This document shows, one piece after another, positions 50,788 to 59,363 of a stretch of DNA of 64,000 bases. A model generated the notes under the pieces. The model was not told the origin of the DNA. It ran no database searches and saw only the letters and a list, made by a program, of their open reading frames with translations. This DNA is from Devosia chinhatensis. GTDB lineage: Bacteria > Pseudomonadota > Alphaproteobacteria > Rhizobiales > Devosiaceae. The number at the start of each line of letters is the position of its first letter. Within the stretch, counting starts at the first letter, position 1. A program made the position numbers and the translations under genes. The stretch lies in NCBI RefSeq assembly GCF_000969445.1, contig NZ_JZEY01000054.1:1116001-1180000 (forward strand), in the 5' to 3' direction.

Positions 50788-50949
50788 ATGCACAACACAG
50801 GTGCAATCCGCCGTTCATCTGGCGTGTCTCGCGCGACGGTGCCGTCGCAACTTCCATTACTTACGGCTCCTTTTGGGGCTGAGCTCAGGACTTCCTTTCA
50901 TGTTCGAACTCAAACCACCTGGCTTTGCAGCCATCGAACCCCTTTTTAG
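50788..50949 (+). CDS. Possible short leader frame before the GNAT gene
   Basis: A 53-codon frame (MHNTGAIRRSSGVSRATVPS ...) with a strong AGGAGG five bases before its ATG. It overlaps the GNAT start by 50 bases in another frame. It could be a leader that couples translation, or an unused frame. Composition is not clearly protein-like. Confidence 0.3.
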   Translation: MHNTGAIRRSSGVSRATVPSQLPLLTAPFGAELRTSFHVRTQTTWLCSHRTPF

Positions 50950-51850
50950 CAAACTTTATCTTCGACACGGCAGCGTTAGGGCGGTTCTCCGTGATCCTTC
51001 TCTTGGCCAGATTTTTGTGGATGATCTAGCGTCACCTAGCCAAGCCATTCTGCGTGGACCAGAGGGAGTGTATCTCGCTGGTCAACCCATCCAAGACCTC
51101 GGCAGCTTGGCGGGAGCGATTGCAGATTGGGACTATGTCTATCCCGATGAATCTTGGTTTCCGGTCATCCGCGACGCTCTGCCCAACCGCTTTATGATTG
51201 CGCACGACCGAGTGAGGTTCACCCGAAAGGCAAACCATGCTCGTTCCTTTGCCGTACCCAGCAGCTTCGAACTTATCGTCAGTGGCCAGTCTATGGATGT
51301 GTCAATCAGTCATGCGGATGAGATAGTCTCTCGCTGTTCCGTTGACATGAACGTCGATGGGTACGCAGAGTTCGGCGTTTGGACACACCCGGCCTATCGA
51401 GGGCGCGGCTTGGCGAAGATTGCAGCCAGCGCCAGCATTCACCAAGCTGGCGAGCAGGGCGTCACTGCCTTTGCTTGGCATTGTCATGCTTCAAACACTC
51501 GTTCCCAGAAAGTCGCTGCAGCTTTGGGCTTCGACGTTGCGGATCGCTACCAGGCATTTAGCGCTAGTATCCCTGCCGAAAATGACGGTGACCTCGAAAT
51601 CTCATATTGTCGCGAACTGGCTGAATATTTCGAAACCGGCGCCTCAGAAATCGTGTGGCTCGATTTTCACGCGGCGGTTGCATGGACTTTGGCTGACGAG
51701 CCCTGCAAGGCCGTGATCGCCGTCGAGCGCCTCGTGCAGCGCGGGTGGACGGGCAAGGGAGAATGGCTCCAACAGCACTGGGCGCTTGAGAGGCTCAACG
51801 TCTATCCTCGTTTCCAAAGTGCGGTCAAAGCGCGCCGTTCCGCCCCTTAG
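50900..51850 (+). CDS. GNAT-family N-acetyltransferase
   Basis: A 316-residue protein. The C-terminal half has the GNAT acetyl-CoA loop: FGVWTHPAYRGRGLAKIAASASIHQAGEQG, followed by WHCHASNTRSQKVAAALGF. The N-terminal half (FELKPPGFAAIEPLFSKLYLRHG ... GVYLAGQP) is a non-catalytic GNAT-like or substrate-binding part. The ATG at 50900 follows AGGA. Substrate unknown; GNAT proteins in such islands can be toxins or small-molecule modifiers. Confidence 0.78.
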   Translation: MFELKPPGFAAIEPLFSKLYLRHGSVRAVLRDPSLGQIFVDDLASPSQAILRGPEGVYLAGQPIQDLGSLAGAIADWDYVYPDESWFPVIRDALPNRFMIAHDRVRFTRKANHARSFAVPSSFELIVSGQSMDVSISHADEIVSRCSVDMNVDGYAEFGVWTHPAYRGRGLAKIAASASIHQAGEQGVTAFAWHCHASNTRSQKVAAALGFDVADRYQAFSASIPAENDGDLEISYCRELAEYFETGASEIVWLDFHAAVAWTLADEPCKAVIAVERLVQRGWTGKGEWLQQHWALERLNVYPRFQSAVKARRSAP

Positions 51851-51851
51851 T

Positions 51852-51862
51852 CCCCCCCCCCC
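51852..51862. repeat. Homopolymeric C tract (11 C)
   Basis: Eleven Cs directly after the GNAT stop codon. Such tracts slip during replication; here it is intergenic, downstream of GNAT and beyond the 3' end of radC. Confidence 0.7.
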
Positions 51863-51998
51863 GCACCGCCTGACGAGATCGGCCAGTCCGATGTCGTCAG
51901 GATGCTGTGTCCGCTGTGTGGTCGGATGCGGACCGAAAGGGAGTTGGTCAGCGGGTTATTGGTGCCCGTGCGAATGAGACAGCAGATCCATTTGTCAC

Positions 51999-52682
51999 TC
52001 AGATAAGTTTCAACTGGCGCAGCGACTTGTATCCGGCCTTCCCGATAATGATGTGATCGTGCACCGTGATACCTATAAGGCTCGCGATTTCGGCAATTTC
52101 TTTGGTTGTCCGTACATCTTGCGCCGATGGGCTAGGGTCTCCGGAGGGATGATTGTGGACCAAAATCAGGGCGCTGGCCGAAAGCTCCAGCGTTCGTCCG
52201 ATAACCTCGCGCGGATAGACAGGTGATTGGTCTACCGTCCCCATCTGTTGAACTTCGTCGGCGATGAGGCGATTTTTTTTATCGAGAAAGATCAATCGCG
52301 TCTGTTCGCGCTGTTCGAATGCCATGGTGATGCGACAATAGTCGACTAGCTGCGACCACGAGGCAATTATGGGGCGGCAATCGTCAATGCTCAGGCGTGC
52401 CATTCCAATGGCGACCTCGCGTATCGCGCCAAACAGTTCCGCGGACGCGCGACCGACACCTGGTGTTTCCACAAGTAGGTTTACCGGCGCGGCGATTGCG
52501 GCGGGAAGGGAACCAAAGCGAGCGATCAAGGCAAGCGAAACTTCTTTCGCTCGCTTCGCGCCTAAAGATTGGAGCAGCAGCTGCGCCAACAACTGGCTTT
52601 GTCGCTCCAGCGGCCACTTTTGCACTGTCGCACCATCTGCAAATGATGCAGAAGCCTCGTCAAATCCGGCGCGAGTTCTCAT
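51999..52682 (-). CDS. radC: RadC-family JAB/MPN-domain protein
   Basis: A 227-residue RadC (UPF0758). The N-terminal helix-hairpin-helix part includes LLVETPGVGRASAELFGAI. The JAB metalloprotease-like domain shows VHNHPSGDPSPSAQDV (HxH...D metal site) and ends DHIIIGKAGYKSLRQLKLI. RadC proteins are common in mobile elements; their exact function is unsettled. It starts two bases after the luxI stop, so the two are co-transcribed. Confidence 0.9.
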   Translation of the reverse strand: MRTRAGFDEASASFADGATVQKWPLERQSQLLAQLLLQSLGAKRAKEVSLALIARFGSLPAAIAAPVNLLVETPGVGRASAELFGAIREVAIGMARLSIDDCRPIIASWSQLVDYCRITMAFEQREQTRLIFLDKKNRLIADEVQQMGTVDQSPVYPREVIGRTLELSASALILVHNHPSGDPSPSAQDVRTTKEIAEIASLIGITVHDHIIIGKAGYKSLRQLKLI

Positions 52683-52684
52683 GA

Positions 52685-53314
52685 TTAAGCGGCCTGCTGA
52701 TCCGGAAGCGTACTAAACACCGCCCCCTCAATCCGGCCCAACTTCCTGGCAGCAAGCATTGCTTGCTCGCTGACATCGAAATAGATCGGCAGCCACGGAC
52801 TGCCGTCGATATCGATTGGGCTCCCATGTTTATGGATGGACCAGCCCATTTTCGTCCAAAGCGGCACCCACTTCTGATCTTGGATGCCACCCACTTGTGT
52901 GTAGCCATGGTGCAGACAGTATTCCATGACCGCCGCGCAAGCCTGCGCCAATATCCGCACCGAGGATTTGTCTCTCCGGTGCGGTACAATGAATCCACGG
53001 GTCCACTCCATAACACGCGGGTTGCGGGGCATCGGTAGTAGATCGCAGCTTGCAGGAAAAACCTCGCTAAGCATGTGCGGGAGGTGGGTTGGGATCAGAC
53101 GAGAGCCCGCCACGAATTCATTGCCGTCCATCATGATCAGGTAAGCGGCCGACGCGGTGTCGAATTGATCAATCTCGAGGCCGTCAGGCGACCTCGGAAC
53201 CCAACCGAGCTCCTCGGCATAAACCGCATGCCTCGCCCTAAAAAACTGGTCCAACTCAAGCTGGAACAGGTGTTCATTTGCCTTGGTCACGAAGTGAAAT
53301 TGCATGATAACCAT
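52685..53314 (-). CDS. luxI: LuxI-family acyl-homoserine-lactone synthase
   Basis: A 209-residue autoinducer synthase that joins an acyl chain to S-adenosylmethionine to give an AHL signal. Conserved residues are visible: Arg in FFRARHAVYAEELGW, the EIDQFD Asp pair, Arg in VAGSRLIPT, and MEWTRGFIV. Start at 53314 or at the in-frame ATG at 53305. A GGGATG/CATCCC inverted repeat overlaps the start region (53312-53331). It lies between luxR and radC on one strand. Confidence 0.92.
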   Translation of the reverse strand: MVIMQFHFVTKANEHLFQLELDQFFRARHAVYAEELGWVPRSPDGLEIDQFDTASAAYLIMMDGNEFVAGSRLIPTHLPHMLSEVFPASCDLLPMPRNPRVMEWTRGFIVPHRRDKSSVRILAQACAAVMEYCLHHGYTQVGGIQDQKWVPLWTKMGWSIHKHGSPIDIDGSPWLPIYFDVSEQAMLAARKLGRIEGAVFSTLPDQQAA

Positions 53315-53359
53315 CCCGTTGTGATGGGATGAGATTTCATGCAGGTCAGGGGTTTAACT

Positions 53360-53377
53360 ACCGGCCGAAAGGCCGGT
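53360..53377. promoter_or_regulatory. Hairpin/palindrome between luxR and luxI
   Basis: ACCGGCC-GAAA-GGCCGGT forms a 7-bp stem with a GNRA-type loop. No T-run follows on either strand, so it is either a regulator-binding palindrome (for example for the LuxR protein) or an attenuator. Confidence 0.5.
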
Positions 53378-53434
53378 TGATCCGCAGATTCGGCGACAAT
53401 TTCGATTGCGGACCGAGCGGTTACAACCGGATCA

Positions 53435-54160
53435 TCAAAGAATGATTTGCCGCGATTTAATCGCCTTGGCAACGGCGTGAGTGGTGGTGCTGGCGTTGAG
53501 TTTCTCGCGAGCTTTCTGCAGATGCTCCTTCACTGTCCGTTCGCTTATTGTCAGGATTGTTCCGACGTCGAATGCGGACTTGCCATTAGCAATCCAGCGC
53601 AGGACTTCTCGCTCGCGCTCACTAATGCGGCCGATCGCGGATCGAGTCCGGTCATATAGTTCTGCCGCTCTCATTTCAGCATGCAGGCAGACCAGGTGCA
53701 GCATTTCTCTCTCGAGGAGATCAAGCTGCACAGGCTGATCAGCTGCTAGTGAGACGACCGCCTGCACACTTGAAGGGTCGCCCATTGGAAAGCCTACGCC
53801 ATCGACCAAGCCTATTGAGCGCGCCTCCGAGGCAATCTGCTGGGCTATTCGTGTCCGGCGTGAGGCCTTTCGCGCTTCGCTCCAAGAAAAGGGCCTCGGA
53901 CTGGTCAATGACACTAAGCTGACTGGGTCATTCCAAAAGAAGCGACCCTCCCGATATCGGACTAACCACTCAGGCGGCCAAGTGTGAGCGATGATATACG
54001 GCTCGGCATCCTCCCCAAGGTTCGGAAGGCGCGTCATCATGAAGTATCGAAAACCAAATCGAGCCAGAGTTTGGCTGAGATCTTCGATCAGCGTTCGTAA
54101 GCTATCCTGGTTGTCACAGCGTTCAATGAACGCCATTGCTACGTAGACCAGCTCTTGCAT
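53435..54160 (-). CDS. luxR: LuxR-family autoinducer-responsive regulator
   Basis: A 241-residue transcription factor. The N-terminal autoinducer-binding domain has RFGFRYFMMTRLP, PPEWLVRYREGRFFWNDPVSLVS and GFPMGDPSS (WxxxY, D and G landmarks). The C-terminal LuxR HTH is ISEREREVLRWIANGKSAFDVGTILTISERTVKEHLQKAREKLNA. It should sense the AHL made by the adjacent LuxI and regulate luxI-radC and perhaps the neighbouring island genes. Confidence 0.92.
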   Translation of the reverse strand: MQELVYVAMAFIERCDNQDSLRTLIEDLSQTLARFGFRYFMMTRLPNLGEDAEPYIIAHTWPPEWLVRYREGRFFWNDPVSLVSLTSPRPFSWSEARKASRRTRIAQQIASEARSIGLVDGVGFPMGDPSSVQAVVSLAADQPVQLDLLEREMLHLVCLHAEMRAAELYDRTRSAIGRISEREREVLRWIANGKSAFDVGTILTISERTVKEHLQKAREKLNASTTTHAVAKAIKSRQIIL

Positions 54161-54371
54161 GCTGCCCTCGTGCCTCCACCCGTGACGTTTTTACCAATTG
54201 GAAAAACATCAGGACAAGAGAACAGTTCATTTGGCGCACAGCAAAATTGCTGTTAGCAAAATCGCGACACAACTCTAAAGCGGATTGGCCTCATGCAGGC
54301 CACTGCTTAATCGTTTCACTGGACAATGCTTTTATCTGGCTGCGGGGGCAGTTGAAGGAGCGGCCACGTTT

Positions 54372-54650
54372 ATGATTGCAGACTTTCGATACAACGTTTC
54401 TCCGTCGAACGATCAAGTCATCATTCGGCTGTTCTGGAAGTGTGGCCGCCGAATGGGTCATATCCTAGTGCCTCCGGATGTCGGTGAGGCCATCACGCGC
54501 GAAAGTATTCCTGAACCCGGTGAACTCCCGATTTTCTCGGCGTTGGGCTATGCGGTTGTGCTGGCCGGTCAGAACGCATTGCAGCTGAGCATTACTGGAG
54601 ATCGCTCAGTGTGGGACTGCAGTTGGGGGCATCTGGTCGAAACGCACTGA
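54372..54650 (+). CDS. Hypothetical protein, divergent from luxR
   Basis: A 92-residue protein (MIADFRYNVSPSNDQVIIRLFWKCG ...) with alternating beta pattern. GGAG lies ten bases before the ATG at 54372. It ends four bases before the convergent SRAP gene's end. No known domain; could be a quorum-controlled gene because it faces away from luxR. Confidence 0.5.
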   Translation: MIADFRYNVSPSNDQVIIRLFWKCGRRMGHILVPPDVGEAITRESIPEPGELPIFSALGYAVVLAGQNALQLSITGDRSVWDCSWGHLVETH

Positions 54651-54654
54651 ATGA

Positions 54655-55335
54655 TCAAAGCGTGTTTATGAGCGGCTTCTTGGTGTCAGTGCCTTCGTAG
54701 CGGCTGTTATTCACTGAGCGGTCAACCCGGTGAAACTCCAGCTGGCTATCGATCTGGGCGTCGAGCAGAAGAGCCTTGGCGTCTGATCCTTGAATGCGCG
54801 TGTCCAGCCAGGCGCTGTACGCCTCTTGAGGCAGGATAACCGGCATTCGTGTGTGAATGTGCGCGATCTCGGGCACGGCCGGAGCGGTGATGATCGTGCA
54901 ACTCGTCACGCCCAGATTGTCATTGTGCGCCCAGATCCCGGCGAAGCTAAAGCCCTTGCCGCCGGGCAGCTGCAGCAGCCAAGGATCCTTGCCGCCGTCC
55001 TCGGCCTTGGTCCACTCGAAATAGCCATCGGCCGGGACGAGGCACCGCCTGGATTTGAACCCCTCTCGAAAGGCTCCGCTGGTGTCGACGGTCTCGATCC
55101 GGGCATTGAACATGGCGTTCTTGCTGATCTCTTTCGCAAAGAACGGCACCAGCCACCAACGCCCCCTGTTCAGCTCAATGTTTCCGGCCTTATCCAGATG
55201 CGCGAAATCAACATCCTGGGTCGGCGCGATGTTGAACCGCGGCTGCGAATTGGTTTTTGCCGGTGGCGCATCGTGGATCGAGTAGAGGGCGTGCAACTCG
55301 GCCCAAGTCATCTCATTGGTGAAGCGGCCGCACAT
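54655..55335 (-). CDS. SRAP (YedK/HMCES-like) abasic-site protein
   Basis: A 226-residue SRAP protein, which covalently traps abasic sites in single-stranded DNA. The catalytic Cys2 is in MCGRFTN; Asn in FNARIETV, Glu in PADGYFEW and His in IAHIHTRMPVIL are all present. It lies beside UmuDC and follows, on the same strand, a gene read from the SOS-box side, fitting an SOS-induced damage-tolerance role. Confidence 0.92.
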   Translation of the reverse strand: MCGRFTNEMTWAELHALYSIHDAPPAKTNSQPRFNIAPTQDVDFAHLDKAGNIELNRGRWWLVPFFAKEISKNAMFNARIETVDTSGAFREGFKSRRCLVPADGYFEWTKAEDGGKDPWLLQLPGGKGFSFAGIWAHNDNLGVTSCTIITAPAVPEIAHIHTRMPVILPQEAYSAWLDTRIQGSDAKALLLDAQIDSQLEFHRVDRSVNNSRYEGTDTKKPLINTL

Positions 55336-55820
55336 CAGAACCCCTCTCTAATCGCCAATCGGCCCCATTTCGGCTGCCACAGGCCGGCCTCCGCCAAGGT
55401 GACCACCACCCTGTCATAGCCCATCTTCTCTCTAAGTTGCTCTGCTCGGCATAAAGCGTCCGGCACGGATCGTGGCTGCATTTCGCCGCCGGCGTCAAAG
55501 ATACCCCGAGGCGTCACCCGAGCGCACCAATATATCGCGGCAGTCGGCTCAACATAGCCCATGCCCAACATCAACATGTCGGCGCTAGTTCCGCCAATCC
55601 CAACCATAATGGCATCATCCGCGACTTCGTCGTCGCTTGTTGTCCACCGATAGATTGGCCGCCGTAAATCGGCGATCATGGCCAGGATTGAACGTTCCCT
55701 TTCATCGGCGCACTCCGCCTCGCGCAAGTGCTGAGGGATGCGCTGCAGCTCCCTCAGCAGGCGGCCGAGGCGCGCGATCTCTTTGTCGCGCTTTGGGTCG
55801 GTGTTCGGCACGCGAGGCAT
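55335..55820 (-). CDS. Hypothetical protein upstream of SRAP (SOS-linked)
   Basis: A 161-residue protein starting MPRVPNTDPKRDKEIARLGRLLREL. The frame is open further upstream, but the ATG at 55820 leaves room for the SOS box and divergent promoter. The middle has DRRPIYRWTTSDDEVADDAIMVGIGG-like sequence; the end is LREKMGYDRVVVTLAEAGLW. Its stop overlaps the SRAP ATG (TGATG). No domain recognised. Confidence 0.62.
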   Translation of the reverse strand: MPRVPNTDPKRDKEIARLGRLLRELQRIPQHLREAECADERERSILAMIADLRRPIYRWTTSDDEVADDAIMVGIGGTSADMLMLGMGYVEPTAAIYWCARVTPRGIFDAGGEMQPRSVPDALCRAEQLREKMGYDRVVVTLAEAGLWQPKWGRLAIREGF

Positions 55821-55901
55821 TACGGCAGCGTGCCATGAGGATGCAGTAACCGCTAGAGCCAACGGTGGCTGCTCATCCCCAACAATCGAATTTCCTACGT
55901 T

Positions 55902-55916
55902 GTTCCTTTTTTGTTC
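55902..55916. promoter_or_regulatory. LexA (SOS) box, alphaproteobacterial type
   Basis: GTTCCTTTTTTGTTC is a perfect GTTC-N7-GTTC, the LexA operator known from alphaproteobacteria. It lies between the divergent SRAP-side unit (start 55820) and the umuDC-side unit (start 55959), so one box can control both. Confidence 0.85.
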
Positions 55917-55958
55917 TCGGTGTACGAGTCGAGCCCTTGCACACAGCGAGGTGACAAA

Positions 55959-56117
55959 ATGGGCATAGCGATCAAGGTACCAAGGGCGGTGAATATCCGT
56001 CGCCTCTACGATACCGGTCTGAGTGAAAAAGACATCATCACCCTCACGGGATACGCACCTGCGATCGTGAAAGAAGCGCTGGCAGCTGGTCGAAAAGGCC
56101 ATGCAGTCCAGAAATGA
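55959..56117 (+). CDS. 52-residue protein at the head of the umuDC operon
   Basis: A small protein (MGIAIKVPRAVNIRRLYDTG ...) with an HTH-like pattern: LYDTGLSEKDIITLTGYAPAIVKEAL. AGGTGA precedes the ATG. Its end overlaps the umuD frame by 17 bases. Possibly a small regulator of the mutagenesis cassette. Confidence 0.6.
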   Translation: MGIAIKVPRAVNIRRLYDTGLSEKDIITLTGYAPAIVKEALAAGRKGHAVQK

Positions 56118-56631
56118 AGTCGCCGTCAGCATTATGCCTGCGAAACCCTACCAGCAAGCAATCAGCCATCCGGCGGAAAGCGTTCGGATGATCGACCTTC
56201 TGCACTCCAAGATGCCGGTGCCGGTCACCGCCTTTTCGAGCCTGCGCGTGCCGCTCGTCGGCCAGTCCGTGCATGCAGGCTTTCCGTCTCCGGCTGACGA
56301 CTTCATCGAGGAGATGATCGATCTCAACCAGGTGCTGGTCCAAAATCCGACCGCCACTTTTCTCTGGCGCGTGGTCGGCGATTGCATGATCGACATCAAA
56401 ATCTTTCCGGGCGATGTCGTGGTCGTCGATCGCAGCCTTAATCCTAAGCATCGCAATATAGTCTTGGCCATTATCGATGGGGAACCAACCCTCAAGCGCC
56501 TCAATCGGCGGGGCGGGATGATGTTCCTGCACAACGAGAACGCCAAGCTGCCAGCGTTCACAATTGCCGACGGTATGGAAGTATCGATCTGGGGCATCGT
56601 CACCGCCACCATCCGCGACCTCAAGAAATGA
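56101..56631 (+). CDS. umuD: UmuD-like protein with Cys in place of the catalytic Ser
   Basis: A 176-residue S24-family protein: [24 protein letters not shown], then [22 protein letters not shown] and EPTLKRL. The Lys of the Ser-Lys dyad is present (K132), but the nucleophile position reads GDCM (C95, codon 56383-56385) instead of GDSM. The cleavage site is Ala-Gly (59-60). The N-terminus is longer than in E. coli UmuD; an ATG at 56134 is an alternative start. With UmuC it forms a translesion polymerase V-type complex. Confidence 0.88.
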   Translation: MQSRNEVAVSIMPAKPYQQAISHPAESVRMIDLLHSKMPVPVTAFSSLRVPLVGQSVHAGFPSPADDFIEEMIDLNQVLVQNPTATFLWRVVGDCMIDIKIFPGDVVVVDRSLNPKHRNIVLAIIDGEPTLKRLNRRGGMMFLHNENAKLPAFTIADGMEVSIWGIVTATIRDLKK

Positions 56632-57896
56632 CGCGAGCTCTAGCGCTGATCGACGGCAACAGCTTCTACTGTTCCTGCGAGCGCGTCTTCGATCCCAGGC
56701 TTGAAAGACGGCCCGTTATCGTGCTGTCGAACAATGATGGCTGCGCAGTGGCCAGGACCGCGGAGGCCAAGGCGCTGGGCATCGGCATGGGTGCTCCATA
56801 CTTCAAGATCCGCGCCCTCTGCGAACGAGAGGGCGTCGTTGCCTTTTCCAGCAACTATGCCCTTTACGGCGACATGTCCCGTCGCATGAACCAGCTTTAT
56901 CAGCAGTTCTCTCCCGAGATCGAAATCTATTCGATTGATGAGAGCTTCCTCGACGTGTCCCCACTGCCTGCAACCCAACGAACGGAATGGGCTGCCGACC
57001 TGCGCGCCACAACGAGGCAATGGACCGGAATTCCAACTTGTGTGGGCATTGGCCCGACCAAAACACTTGCCAAGCTGGCCAACAAGGCGGCCAAACGGCT
57101 GCCGGCCGGCGTGCTTGATTTGAGCGATGAGCAAGTGCGGCGGGAGGTCATGGCTTCGTTTCCCGCAGCCGATGTCTGGGGCCTCGGCCGAGCAAGCCAG
57201 GCTAAGCTAGCGAGCGTTGGGATCACCACGGCTGCCCAAGTGCGAGACATGGACCCAAAGCTGGCCCGTCATCTCATGACGGTCGTCGGCGAGCGGATTG
57301 TGCATGAACTGAACGGCCGCGCTTGCATCGAGCTCGAAGCTGTGGCGCCGACCCGCAAGGGGTGCGCGGTGACACGATCGTTCGGGACACGTGTAACGGC
57401 CAAGATCGACATGGAGCAGGCCGTGGCTGGATATGCCACGCGGCTCGGCGAAAAACTGCGCCGGCACGGTTTAGCAACTGATCATGTAACGGTCTTCATG
57501 CACACCTCTCCTTTTGATGAAGAGGGACCGCAGCGCAGCGTCTCAATGACGATCGACATTCCCGAGGCGACCAATGATAGCCTCGAACTGATCCGTGTTG
57601 CTCGACGGGCAGTGGATGGTCTCTGGCGCAGTGGCTTCAGATACTCCAAGGCTGGCATTATCACAGACGACCTGGTGCCGCCGCCAGTCCCGCAACGCGC
57701 ACTATTCGATAATCTGGACCACGAACGTGCCGCGAAAGTAATGGCGGCAATGGATGAGGCGAACCGCAGATGGGGCAGGGCGACGGTTGTGCCAGCGGCG
57801 GTTGGCGTGGCCATGAAAAGCGCATTTCTCACAAAGTTCGAGCGTCGGTCGCCTCGCTATACTACGCGTTGGGCTGAATTGCCGTTTGTCAGATAA
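56628..57896 (+). CDS. umuC: UmuC-like Y-family DNA polymerase
   Basis: A 422-residue translesion polymerase. Catalytic motifs are [50 protein letters not shown] (SxDE) and [33 protein letters not shown] is the helix-hairpin-helix, and a C-terminal little-finger domain follows. It overlaps umuD by four bases and is under the SOS box at 55902. Confidence 0.95.
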   Translation: MTRALALIDGNSFYCSCERVFDPRLERRPVIVLSNNDGCAVARTAEAKALGIGMGAPYFKIRALCEREGVVAFSSNYALYGDMSRRMNQLYQQFSPEIEIYSIDESFLDVSPLPATQRTEWAADLRATTRQWTGIPTCVGIGPTKTLAKLANKAAKRLPAGVLDLSDEQVRREVMASFPAADVWGLGRASQAKLASVGITTAAQVRDMDPKLARHLMTVVGERIVHELNGRACIELEAVAPTRKGCAVTRSFGTRVTAKIDMEQAVAGYATRLGEKLRRHGLATDHVTVFMHTSPFDEEGPQRSVSMTIDIPEATNDSLELIRVARRAVDGLWRSGFRYSKAGIITDDLVPPPVPQRALFDNLDHERAAKVMAAMDEANRRWGRATVVPAAVGVAMKSAFLTKFERRSPRYTTRWAELPFVR

Positions 57897-57991
57897 GGGC
57901 TGGAAAGGGAATGGCGGCTTTTGACCAATCGGATAAAATGGCGGACGGCTAAAATTGGACCCTGCGACACGGCCAAATTGCGGAAAGACCT

Positions 57992-58642
57992 ATGCCCCTC
58001 CAGAACCGCGTGACGCCTTTCGGCGATATTGTCAGCGACCCTAGCCGGGGGGCCCTGATGGGCAATCGCGGCATCTTGCATGATGATAACCAACAGCTCG
58101 GCACAAGCCGCTGGAAACACCACAACTGGGTGACATGCGTCCTATCCTTCAAAGGGCGCAAGCGTGCTCTGATGGCCCTTGGCCACTACACCGAGCTCTT
58201 CTTTCTCGACGAAGCTACAGCGCTGGCGGCAGGCCATCGCCCCTGCGCGGAATGTCGCCGCGCAGACTACGAGCGGTTCGTGATGGCCTGGGTCGAAGGC
58301 AACCGGATGGCCACGCGCCCAGCGGCACCAACCCTCGATTCCGACCTGCATTGCCATCGCGTGACCCGAAATGGCCAGCGCGTGACGTACCGCGCGCCTG
58401 GCGACACACTGCCAGATGGCACAATTATCGCTTTGGCGACCGAGGCCTGGCTCGTCTGGCGCGGGCAGAGGCATCGCTGGAGCTTCATCGGCTATGGCGA
58501 CAGCCAGCCCCTCGATCACACCGAAGTCGAGGTGCTGACGCCGCAGCCCACCGTAGCAGCCTTATGCGCGGGGTATCGACCCGCAGTTCACCAGAGTGTG
58601 GAGGTGATGACGGTGGCTGGCGGACCAGGCGGAGAGCGGTGA
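57992..58642 (+). CDS. Conserved hypothetical protein downstream of umuC
   Basis: A 216-residue protein (MPLQNRVTPFGDIVSDPSRGALMGNRG ...) with WVTCVLSFKGRKRALMALGHYTELFFLDEA and a CAEC pair in HRPCAECRRADYERF. It lies 95 bases after umuC, probably in the same SOS unit. Function unknown. Confidence 0.7.
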   Translation: MPLQNRVTPFGDIVSDPSRGALMGNRGILHDDNQQLGTSRWKHHNWVTCVLSFKGRKRALMALGHYTELFFLDEATALAAGHRPCAECRRADYERFVMAWVEGNRMATRPAAPTLDSDLHCHRVTRNGQRVTYRAPGDTLPDGTIIALATEAWLVWRGQRHRWSFIGYGDSQPLDHTEVEVLTPQPTVAALCAGYRPAVHQSVEVMTVAGGPGGER

Positions 58643-59363
58643 GCGCAGCGTTGCTGCAGCGCTAAGTTTCGGGCGGGATCTCCTTCGTCCCAAATTTCTA
58701 ACCGGTCGGATCAGCATGGCTTTATCGCGCAATCGAGCGACTCAGCCTGGACTTCGCGCTTAGAGCCAGGCCGGAACAGGAGCACCTTGTTGTCTGCTGT
58801 GTCGACCGACGGGGCGAGGCCGACGACCGCTGCGCTGATCATGAAGTTCGCCTGGCTGCGGATGCTTCAGGAACGCCCAAGTCAGGATGGCTAGATTGTG
58901 CATGAACTGCCTGGCCTCTCAGAGGAATGACCAGTTTCAAGATTCAGAACACCAACAGATACCGACCGAGTACGGGCCGTAAGCTGCCTGTCCGCTTTTG
59001 ATAGCCACGTGGTAATAGCGGACAATGGGCAGGCGACGCTGTTGGTGAAGCCAGGGTCGGATATCAACGTCCAACGTTTGGTCGGTGTCGCATCGATTGG
59101 CGGCGGACGAAGGTTTGCCATTGTCATGGGCGACTCCTGAAGGAATCGGGTCGACAACAATATTCTTGCGTCCGTGATTGCCAGAAAATGTCAGCGGCTG
59201 CGGTCAGGGCAAGTAGGAAGGCAAGGGCGGCAGCCGCTGTTAGGTGACGAAGCTGGGGTGGGCATGGAATCGGCCTCACAATGCAGTGTCGCACAAGTGT
59301 CATGACCAGGCCGTGAGCGGCGCTGTAAGCATTTTGTCAGCTTGGGGCGGTTATGATGGGCTC
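58643..59363. other. Low-coding stretch at the island/host boundary
   Basis: No clear intact gene. Short minus-strand frames (for example 58891-59127, starting MTMANLRPPP behind AGGAG) may be decayed remnants. A 10-bp inverted repeat (CAGCGGCTGC at 59192-59201, GCAGCCGCTG at 59230-59239) lies upstream of the next gene. This is the likely right edge of the accessory island. Confidence 0.45.
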
